NCBI GenBank assembly: GCA_023434265.1
Contig: JAEYTA010000190.1
Location: forward strand, 1-40,110
Direction of reading: 5' to 3'
Length of the DNA: 40,110 nt
Source: Pseudomonadota bacterium
GTDB lineage: Bacteria; Pseudomonadota; Alphaproteobacteria; Caulobacterales; Caulobacteraceae
Part shown: piece by piece, positions 7,873 to 14,863 of the stretch
Layout: each line of letters opens with the position of its first letter
How positions within the stretch are numbered: position 1 is the first letter of the stretch
Notes under the pieces: model-generated
Databases searched by the model: none
The model's input: the letters and a program-made list of their open reading frames with translations, nothing else
Told to the model about the DNA's origin: nothing
Position numbers and translations under genes: made by a program

Positions 7873-8408
7873 TTGAAAGAGAACCTCCCCTTCCCCTCGA
7901 GGGGGAAGGGGTCGGGGGATGGGGTGGTCGCGTCGGCCGGGCCGGTGGAGACTCCGAGACGCCGGCGTCTTCCAGCCCGACCGGCAGGCGCTGTGCCTCC
8001 ACCCCCTCCCAACCCTCCCCCCTCGAGGGGGAGGGCTACCGGAAGCGGCAGCGGATCGTCCCGGGCGGGATCGAGCGCGCGCGGCGCATGCGGTCGGAGC
8101 CGACTCACGCGGAGGCTGGACTCTGGAGGCATCTTCGGCGTTTTCCGGTCCGGTTCCGCCGACAGGCGCCAATCGGCCCCTATGTGGTGGATTTCGTCTG
8201 CCAGCGGGCTCGTCTGGTCGTGGAAGTGGACGGAGGAATCCACGAGCGGCCTGACGTCGCGCTGCGCGATCTTGAGCGTCAGCAGTGGCTAGTCGCCGAG
8301 GGGTACACTGTCATTCGTTTCACGAACCGACAGGTCGACGAACGGCCTGACGAGGTCTGCACCACGATCCGGACGGCCTTACCACCCGAGCTTGGGACCG
8401 GAGCCTGA
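7869..8408 (+). CDS. DUF559 (Vsr-like nuclease fold) protein
   Basis: A 179-residue open frame with a DUF559 domain (PF04480) in residues 70-179. DUF559 is related to the very-short-patch repair endonuclease fold. Candidate PD-(D/E)xK residues are D108 (YVVDF) and E119-V-D121 (VVEVDGG), with MRSEPTHAEAGLWRHLR and the GYTVIRFTN stretch typical of the family. The first 60 residues are low-complexity sequence produced by translating the palindromic repeat (LPLEGEG twice). The ATG at 7869 overlaps the pntAA stop (ATGA); a start at ATG 8088 would remove the repeat but also clip the first helix. The gene separates pntAA from pntAB, which starts 2 nt later. Substrate and role are unknown. Confidence 0.82.
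   Translation: MIEREPPLPLEGEGVGGWGGRVGRAGGDSETPASSSPTGRRCASTPSQPSPLEGEGYRKRQRIVPGGIERARRMRSEPTHAEAGLWRHLRRFPVRFRRQAPIGPYVVDFVCQRARLVVEVDGGIHERPDVALRDLERQQWLVAEGYTVIRFTNRQVDERPDEVCTTIRTALPPELGTGA
7884..8040 (+). repeat. Symmetrical palindromic element (REPIN-like)
   Basis: Two related repeats lie in inverted orientation, at 7884-7927 and 7996-8040. Each has a near-perfect C-rich/G-rich palindrome centred on CTCGAG (7887-7911 and 8013-8035, each with one unpaired base), and each has a G-rich tail (or C-rich on the other strand) facing inward. The 68-bp spacer contains a perfect 14-bp palindrome, AGACGCCGGCGTCT, at 7957-7970, almost exactly at the centre of symmetry. The whole 157 bp could fold into one long cruciform. 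It lies inside the 5' part of the DUF559 reading frame. The layout resembles REP doublets (REPINs); a relationship to those is inference. Confidence 0.75.
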
Positions 8409-8410
8409 CC

Positions 8411-8731
8411 ATGGAACACGTCGACCCCACTGTCTTCCGGCTGGCCATCTTCGTGCTGGCCATCTTCGTCGGCTACTACGTCGTCTGGTCCGTCACCCCG
8501 GCGCTGCACACGCCGCTGATGGCGGTGACCAACGCCATCTCCTCGGTGATCGTGGTCGGCGGCCTGATCGCGGCCGCGGCGCTGACCTCGGGCGACGGCT
8601 GGATCGCCAAGGGGGCGGGCGTGGCGGCGGTGACCCTGGCCAGCGTCAACATCTTCGGCGGTTTCATGGTCACCCGGCGGATGCTGGCCATGTACCGCAA
8701 GAAGGAGCGGCCGAAGGCCGACGCCGCATGA
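8411..8731 (+). CDS. pntAB: NAD(P) transhydrogenase subunit alpha part 2
   Basis: A 106-residue integral membrane protein, the short membrane subunit of split transhydrogenase (PNTB_4TM family), equivalent to the C-terminal helices of E. coli PntA. Three or four hydrophobic helices are seen: residues 9-30, 36-60 and 63-88, followed by a basic tail (RRMLAMYRKKER). A GGAG seven bases upstream of the ATG lies inside the 3' end of the DUF559 gene. Its stop overlaps the next small gene (ATGA). With PntB it forms the proton channel. Confidence 0.93.
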   Translation: MEHVDPTVFRLAIFVLAIFVGYYVVWSVTPALHTPLMAVTNAISSVIVVGGLIAAAALTSGDGWIAKGAGVAAVTLASVNIFGGFMVTRRMLAMYRKKERPKADAA

Positions 8732-9015
8732 CCCTCGACGTCGTCCAGCTCGCCGTCGTGGCCTCGTGGATCGCCACCGCGATCGGGGTGGGCCTGTGGC
8801 TGTGGAGCTGGTTCGGCGAGAGGGACGCCATGCGCAAGCTGCGCTTCCTCGACTGCGGGGTGGTGCTGCTGTTCTCGTCCATCCTGCTGCGCATCGTGGC
8901 GCAGGAACGGACGATGAGCGTCTGGGACTGGGCCATGGTCTTCCTGGGACCGCTGTTCATCGCCGCCGCCCTGTGGCGGCTGGCGCGCACGGCCTGCCCG
9001 CCGCCGCGCCGATGA
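8728..9015 (+). CDS. Small three-helix membrane protein in the pnt operon
   Basis: A 95-residue protein with three predicted membrane helices (residues about 4-28, 42-60 and 66-88), a charged turn GERDAMRKLRF between the first two and a basic C-terminus. The ATG overlaps the pntAB stop by four bases and pntB starts 16 nt after its stop, so it is translated as part of the transhydrogenase operon. I do not recognise the family. It may be an accessory or assembly factor of the membrane domain, but nothing beyond position supports that. Confidence 0.78.
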   Translation: MTLDVVQLAVVASWIATAIGVGLWLWSWFGERDAMRKLRFLDCGVVLLFSSILLRIVAQERTMSVWDWAMVFLGPLFIAAALWRLARTACPPPRR

Positions 9016-9031
9016 GGGGGAAATCGACGGC

Positions 9032-10443
<1,412 letters not shown>

Positions 10444-10447
<4 letters not shown>

Positions 10448-10866
10448 GCGTCCCTCCGAAGACCTACGTGCGCTTCGTCTGCTTCCAGACAATCGGACGC
10501 CAGCGAAGTCGGCTGGGCCTGTTCAAGGCCGTCGACGAAGCCTTGGAGAGCGAGCACGCGTCTGGCTGGGCCATCGCCGAGGCGCGCAACCTGAGCGCTT
10601 GGTTCAACGCCAACCTCGACATCCCGAAGGCCTTTTCGACCGGCGGCCACAAAGGTTTCGGCCAGCCGGGACTGTCATGGTTCAAGCCGGTCGCCACCGA
10701 GCACATCGGCCGGATGCATCGGCTGAAGGTCGCGCTTGAGGCGTGCGGCATCCATATCGAGGTGCTGACGACGCGTGATCCTGGCCTGATCGTCTGGCAG
10801 GACCAGTTCCAGATCGTGGCCGAGCCGCGAGGGAGGAATTCTAGGCCACCGCGCTCTCGTGCTTGA
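10444..10866 (+). CDS. Unknown protein coupled to pntB
   Basis: A 140-residue soluble protein beginning at GTG 10444, whose GTGA overlaps the pntB stop. Conserved-looking features are an N-terminal YVRFVCF strand, the LSAWFNANLDIPK segment, and SWFKPVATEHIGRM followed by LKVALEACGIHIEVLTTRDPGLIVWQDQFQIVA. I have a faint memory of similar small uncharacterised proteins with the WF..(E/A)H...L pattern, but can name no family. The last codons overlap the 3' end of the convergent DUF2442 gene by 26 nt. Base composition falls from here to about 11400, suggesting acquired DNA. Coding status is supported by the plausible fold and the overlap start. Confidence 0.68.
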
Positions 10867-11122
10867 GCACCCCCGCCCTGGCCATGTCCGCATGCAGCGC
10901 ATCCGGCGCCCAGTCGTAGCCGTTGGGCCAGGTCAGGGCGCCGAACTCCAGGAAGACCCGGTCGAAATAGGCCGGGTCCTTGAACGGCCGGGTCACCGGC
11001 GTGTCGCGCCGGGCCAGTTCGGAGAAGTCCCACTCGCCGGCGCGCCCGTCCGAGAACCACAGCTTGAGGCGATACTCGCCGAGCCGTCGCAGCTTTCGGA
11101 TATGGACCACCTCAGTTGTCAT
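10841..11122 (-). CDS. DUF2442 family protein
   Basis: A 93-residue protein of the DUF2442 family (PF10387). The pattern is an N-terminal strand pair (VVHIRKLRRLGEYRLKLWFSDG), then DFSEL, PLKDP-like PFKDPAYFDRVFLEFGALTWPNGYDWAPDAL. The start at 11122 overlaps the upstream DUF4160 gene by 11 nt, so both are made from one message. The two families are frequent neighbours in bacterial genomes. The molecular function is unknown; a toxin-antitoxin-like or small regulatory pair has been suspected for such arrangements but I cannot confirm it. Confidence 0.88.
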   Translation of the reverse strand: MTTEVVHIRKLRRLGEYRLKLWFSDGRAGEWDFSELARRDTPVTRPFKDPAYFDRVFLEFGALTWPNGYDWAPDALHADMARAGVLKHESAVA

Positions 11123-11387
11123 TGTCGGCGTCGGGTCCCGGGATACGTTCAGGCGTCTGGTCGTTACGCACGGCCTGCCAGGCCGCACGCAGTTCATCCT
11201 TATACATCTCGATCCACGCCTGGACGAGTTTGCGCCGGGGAGCTGCGAGTCTCCCGCCAATCAGCCGCCCGTTGTCGATGTCGAATTTCGCCTCTTGGTC
11301 GCCGTGATAGGCGTGGAAATGCGCCGGGGCATGATCATTGAAGAACATGCGGATGGCGATGCCGTGAAAGAAGGCTATCGTCGGCAT
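11112..11387 (-). CDS. DUF4160 family protein
   Basis: A 91-residue protein of the DUF4160 family (PF13711). The signature is FFHGIAIRMFFNDHAPAHFH followed by AYHGDQEAKFDI and the helix KLVQAWIEMYKDEL. It is the first gene of the DUF4160-DUF2442 pair, overlapping the second by 11 nt. No Shine-Dalgarno is seen before the ATG, while a TATGTT sequence close upstream on this strand could act as a -10 giving a leaderless or near-leaderless message. The local DNA is visibly less GC-rich than its surroundings, consistent with recent transfer. Confidence 0.88.
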   Translation of the reverse strand: MPTIAFFHGIAIRMFFNDHAPAHFHAYHGDQEAKFDIDNGRLIGGRLAAPRRKLVQAWIEMYKDELRAAWQAVRNDQTPERIPGPDADNDN

Positions 11388-11397
11388 GTGCGAAACA

Positions 11398-11408
11398 TAA
11401 CACTGTTA
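11398..11408. promoter_or_regulatory. Operator-like palindrome between DUF4160 and DUF1801
   Basis: TAACACTGTTA is a perfect 5-1-5 inverted repeat in an unusually AT-rich 41-bp gap between two divergent genes, 10 nt before the DUF4160 start. It could be an autoregulatory operator of the small pair. No other copy was noticed. Confidence 0.35.
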
Positions 11409-11428
11409 GGTTGATTGACGATACAACC

Positions 11429-11851
11429 GTGGCCGCCGAACAGAAGACCAGACCCACCGCCGTCTCCGCCGCCGACTTCATCGCCGCCATCGAGGATCCG
11501 AAGCGGCGGGCCGACGCCGAGGCGGCCTGCGCCCTGCTGGCCGAGGCGACGGGCGAGCCGCCGGTGATGTGGGGGCCGTCGATCGTCGGCTTCGGGGCCT
11601 ACCACTACCGGTACGACAGCGGGCACGAGGGGGACGCGCCGCTGGTCGGCTTCTCGCCGCGCAAGGCCAACCTGGTCTTCTACCTGTCCGGCTGCGAGGC
11701 GCGGCGGGACGAGTTCCTGGCCCGGATCGGCAAGCACAAGGCCGGTAAGGGCTGCGTCTACGTCAGCCGTCTGGCGGACGTGGACGCCGACGTGCTGAAG
11801 GAGATGGCGGCGGCGTCGGCGGCGTCGCTGCGGGCGCGGTATCCCGGCTGA
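11429..11851 (+). CDS. DUF1801 family protein
   Basis: A 140-residue protein of the DUF1801 (YdhG-like) family. Family features are KTRPTAVSAADFIAAIEDPKRRADAEA at the N-terminus (split here by the usual VxxF(I/L) helix), MWGPSIVGFGAYHYRYDSG, then GFSPRKANLVFYL and a KGCVYVSRLADVD block. I place the start at GTG 11429 because relatives begin with AEQKT; a TTG at 11411 would add six residues. No good ribosome binding site is seen before either. Relatives are thought to bind a small ligand or iron, without a firm function. Confidence 0.88.
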   Translation: MAAEQKTRPTAVSAADFIAAIEDPKRRADAEAACALLAEATGEPPVMWGPSIVGFGAYHYRYDSGHEGDAPLVGFSPRKANLVFYLSGCEARRDEFLARIGKHKAGKGCVYVSRLADVDADVLKEMAAASAASLRARYPG

Positions 11852-12103
11852 TCAGCTCCATCGTTCCCGCCGGATGACGGTCTGCGCCGCCGCGTGGGCC
11901 TGTTCGTTCCGCCAGATGCGGCCCAGCTGCCGGCGGTCGATGACGGCCAGCGCGAGCAGGGACCCGAGGCCGAACAGGAGGGCAGCCGTCCAGCCGGCCA
12001 GACGCAGCGCGACCCCCAGCAGCCACAGGGCGATCTGCACGGCCCAGGTCCCGAAGAAGACCAGGACGAAGACGCCGCCGACCAGCCACAGGGCCAAGGC
12101 CAT
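11852..12103 (-). CDS. Small two-helix membrane protein
   Basis: An 83-residue protein with two long hydrophobic segments (residues 1-28 and 30-55) and a hydrophilic basic tail (RRQLGRIWRNEQAHAAAQ). The ATG overlaps the stop of the upstream gene (TGATG), so the two are coupled. Its stop directly abuts that of the convergent DUF1801 gene. I do not recognise it. Confidence 0.68.
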   Translation of the reverse strand: MALALWLVGGVFVLVFFGTWAVQIALWLLGVALRLAGWTAALLFGLGSLLALAVIDRRQLGRIWRNEQAHAAAQTVIRRERWS

Positions 12104-12339
12104 CAGGCCGCCATGCGGAAGTCTTCGGCGGGGTCGAACGCCGGGCGGGCCTCGTCCCACAGGGCGTCCTCGTCGGCGTAGCGGGCCGACTGGCGGGCGT
12201 CGATGACGTCGATCACCTGCTCCTCCAGCCGGTCCCAGACGACGGCCAGGCCGGCCTCGGCCTCGCAGGGGACGATCAGGTAGCGGTGGGCGGCGATCAG
12301 GTCGTGAGCCTTGGGGGCGGGGGCGAAGGCGCGGGCCAT
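12103..12339 (-). CDS. Small unknown acidic protein
   Basis: A 78-residue hydrophilic protein with the segments LIAAHRYLIVPCEAEAG and QVIDVIDARQSARYADEDALWD. No membrane segment or known motif is seen. GGAG lies eight bases before the ATG on this strand. It is coupled to the downstream membrane protein by a one-base overlap and is divergent from the WYL regulator 89 nt away, which may control the pair. Function unknown. Confidence 0.66.
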   Translation of the reverse strand: MARAFAPAPKAHDLIAAHRYLIVPCEAEAGLAVVWDRLEEQVIDVIDARQSARYADEDALWDEARPAFDPAEDFRMAA

Positions 12340-12393
12340 GGGAGGTGCTCCGGGGAGGGTGTCTCTGTCGATGGTTCGACTATCCGGCAGCGT

Positions 12394-12412
12394 TGCGTCA
12401 AAATCGGACGTA
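12394..12412. promoter_or_regulatory. Candidate operator before the WYL regulator
   Basis: TGCGTC and GACGTA are separated by seven bases, an inverted repeat with one mismatch. It lies 16 nt before the regulator ATG and 54 nt before the divergent small gene. WYL regulators often control themselves and a divergent neighbour, so this is a plausible site, though a single imperfect dyad is weak evidence. Confidence 0.3.
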
Positions 12413-12428
12413 TGCTTCTCTCGCCGGC

Positions 12429-13418
12429 ATGAGACACGAGAAGGCGGCGCAGGTGATCGAGCTGGCGCGACGCATGGCCGCCAGCGCCGAGGGCCTGACG
12501 CTTGACGACATGGGCCGCGAGATGGGCGTCGGCCGGCGCACCGTCGAGCGCATGCGCGACGCCGTGCTGGACCTGTTTCCGCAGGCCGAGGAGGTGTCGG
12601 ATCCGCCGTACAAGCGCTGGCGCATCCGCGGCGGCCTGTCGGCTTTCGAACAGGCCCCGACGACGGAGGAGCTGGTGGAACTGGCCAAGGCGGCGCAGGC
12701 GCTGCGGGCGGCGGGCGAGCCGGCGCGGGCAGCGGCGCTGGAGGGGCTGGAGCGCAAGCTGAAATCGGCGATGCGCTCGACCACCCTGAACCGGCTGGCC
12801 CCCGACCTCGAGGCGCTGGTGCGGGCCGAGACCATCGCCGTGCAGGCCGGGCCGCGACCGTCCGCCGACGAGGCGGTGCTGGCCGAGATCCGCCAGGCCA
12901 TCCTCGCCGGCCAGCCGCTGGGCTTCATCTACAGCCGGCCGGGGGCCGAGGCGCGCCGGCGCAGCGTGGCCCCGTGCGGAGTGATGTTCGGCCGCGCCAA
13001 CTACCTCGTCGCCGCCGACCGCGAGACCGGCGGCGTCCGCACCTTCCGGCTGGACCGGATGAGCGCGGTGCGGGCCGAGCCGGGCGTGGCGCCGCCGCCG
13101 GCGGACTTCGACCTGGCCGCCTTCGCCAGCCAGTCGTTCGGCATCTACCAGGACCAGATCGAGGATGTGGTGCTGCGCGTCTCGCCCGAGGGGGCGGAGG
13201 AGGCGCGGGCGTGGCGCTGGCACCCGACCCAGACGGTGGAGGACCAGCCGGACGGCTCGGTGCTGGTGCGTTTCCGGGCCTCGGGCATGCGCGAGCTGGC
13301 CTGGCACCTGTTCACCTGGGGCGAGCAGGTGACCATCCTGCAGCCGCCGCGACTGAAGGCGGTCATGGCCGGCGAGCTGGCGGCGGCCGGCCGCGCCCTC
13401 GAAGCGGCGCAAGCCTGA
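12429..13418 (+). CDS. WYL-domain transcriptional regulator
   Basis: A 329-residue regulator with an N-terminal DeoR/HTH_11-type winged helix (residues 1-65; GLTLDDMGREMGVGRRTVER is the helix-turn-helix) and a WYL domain at about 150-220. The WYL core is recognisable as PLGFIYSRPGAEARRRSVAP followed by YLVAADRETGGVRTFRLDRM, and a C-terminal WCX-like region follows. WYL proteins sense nucleotides or nucleic acid ends and often control DNA damage or defence genes, but many regulate metabolism. The ATG at 12429 is the family start; an upstream in-frame start at 12345 would overlap the divergent control region. Confidence 0.9.
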   Translation: MRHEKAAQVIELARRMAASAEGLTLDDMGREMGVGRRTVERMRDAVLDLFPQAEEVSDPPYKRWRIRGGLSAFEQAPTTEELVELAKAAQALRAAGEPARAAALEGLERKLKSAMRSTTLNRLAPDLEALVRAETIAVQAGPRPSADEAVLAEIRQAILAGQPLGFIYSRPGAEARRRSVAPCGVMFGRANYLVAADRETGGVRTFRLDRMSAVRAEPGVAPPPADFDLAAFASQSFGIYQDQIEDVVLRVSPEGAEEARAWRWHPTQTVEDQPDGSVLVRFRASGMRELAWHLFTWGEQVTILQPPRLKAVMAGELAAAGRALEAAQA

Positions 13419-13483
13419 CCAAAGCTTAAGCTGACGACGTTCGGCGAGGCGTCTACGGCGGGGAGGTCGAGGAGGACCTTCCC

Positions 13484-14863
13484 ATGATCCGAACCCTGGG
13501 CGCCGCGGTCGCGGCCCTGATGCTGGCCGCCGGCTCCGCCCGGGGCGACGACGAACCCCACGCGCCCGTGGACGCCGTGGTGCGCCACGAGACCGGCGCC
13601 TGGAGCCTCGACCTGACCCTCGACCGGGACGCGCCGGTCTGGGTGTTCGGCGAGTCCGAGCCCCTGTCCGACGGCCGCGGCTGGCGCCTGCACCAGTGGG
13701 CCGTGGAAACGCCGGGCGTGGTGCTGGAGACGGTCGGGGGGCGCGACGTCCTGCGCGGCGTCGACGGCGCCGTGGTGCCGCGCCAGGTGCGCATCCGCAT
13801 GCAGCCGCGCTTCGTCGACCTGCAGGCCAACTACGACCCGGTGCTGACCTTCTCGAACGGCGCCGTGGCCTGGTACAGCGAAGTCTTCCATCTGATCCCG
13901 CTCGGCGGCCTCGACGAGCTGACGGGCCTGCCGCGCGATCTCGGTCCGCGAGTGGAGGCGGCTCCGGCCCGGACGGTGTGGCGCGACGCCGACGGTCCGG
14001 TGATGGCCCAGGGCCAGAGGCTGGTCGATCCGGACTCGACGCGGGTCGGGACCTACATCCTGTTCGGCGCGGCCGACCTCGTGCCGGGCGAGGCGCTGGC
14101 GACCGTGGCCGATCCCGGCCTGCCGGCGTGGATTTCAGCGGAATTGTCGGACTACGCGCCGCGGATCGCCGGTCGCTACGCCGACCGCCTCGGACCGGGC
14201 GGCGCGACCGTCCCGACGGTGATGATGAGCTGGGGCGGCGCCGATCAGGGCGGCTACAGCATGGCGGGCAGCGTCCTGCCCAACCTCATCGTCATGGCCT
14301 TTTCGGGCGCGCAGACGCAGGAGCCGTCGGCGGACGTGCGCAACCTGGCCCGCTGGTTCATCGGCCATGAGAGCGCGCATTTCTGGCTCGGCCAGACGGT
14401 GCGTTACGCGACCCCGGAGGACTCGTGGATCACCGAAGGCGGGGCCGACCTGATGGCCATCCGCGCCATGCAGGCGATCGACCCGGCCTTCGACGGCCCG
14501 GCGCGGCTTCGGAGCGCGGTCGACGAGTGCGTCGGCTTCGCCGACCAGCCGGTCTCGACCTCCGTCGACCGGGGCGAGTTCCGGGCCCACTACGGGTGCG
14601 GGGCCGTGTTCGCCCTCGTGGCCGAGGCGGCCCAGAAGCGGGCGACCGGGGGCGACTGGTTCGACTTCCTCAGGGCGCTGATCAACGAGAACCGCGAGGA
14701 TCAGGTGCTGACCCGCGCCGAGTGGCTGGGCCGGCTGGACGCCGTCTCGGGCGATCCCTCTCTGCGCGCCGACATCGAGGCGATGCTCGACCGCGGCGTC
14801 GAGGACCCGCGCGCGGTGGTGACGGGGCTGATGGCGCGGGCGGGAATCGTTCCTGGCGCCTGA
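13484..14863 (+). CDS. Secreted gluzincin-like metallopeptidase
   Basis: A 459-residue exported protein with a signal peptide (residues 1-21, ending GSARG). Zinc peptidase residues H295-E296-S-A-H299 are followed 18 residues later by E318 in WITEGGAD, the HExxH-x18-E spacing of gluzincins (M1/M61 type). The N-terminal half, residues 22-230, is beta-rich and may correspond to the N-terminal domain of M1/M61 proteins, but I do not recognise it. A strong GGAGGA lies seven bases before the ATG. Substrate unknown; probably a periplasmic peptidase. Its 3' end is overlapped on the other strand by the reading frame of the ScfR-type regulator. Confidence 0.82.
   Translation: MIRTLGAAVAALMLAAGSARGDDEPHAPVDAVVRHETGAWSLDLTLDRDAPVWVFGESEPLSDGRGWRLHQWAVETPGVVLETVGGRDVLRGVDGAVVPRQVRIRMQPRFVDLQANYDPVLTFSNGAVAWYSEVFHLIPLGGLDELTGLPRDLGPRVEAAPARTVWRDADGPVMAQGQRLVDPDSTRVGTYILFGAADLVPGEALATVADPGLPAWISAELSDYAPRIAGRYADRLGPGGATVPTVMMSWGGADQGGYSMAGSVLPNLIVMAFSGAQTQEPSADVRNLARWFIGHESAHFWLGQTVRYATPEDSWITEGGADLMAIRAMQAIDPAFDGPARLRSAVDECVGFADQPVSTSVDRGEFRAHYGCGAVFALVAEAAQKRATGGDWFDFLRALINENREDQVLTRAEWLGRLDAVSGDPSLRADIEAMLDRGVEDPRAVVTGLMARAGIVPGA

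Noticed and set aside
4795..8172. A 1125-codon open frame on the minus strand
   Set aside because: It lies antisense to four well-supported genes, has Arg/Gly/His-rich composition and no recognisable domain. Such frames are expected in DNA of this GC content.
7869..8408. DUF559 gene as part of a restriction-modification or defence island
   Set aside because: No methyltransferase, helicase or other defence gene is adjacent; both flanks are transhydrogenase genes.
11411..11428. TTG at 11411 as the start of the DUF1801 gene
   Set aside because: Family members begin close to AEQKT, which fits GTG 11429, and no better ribosome binding site supports the TTG.
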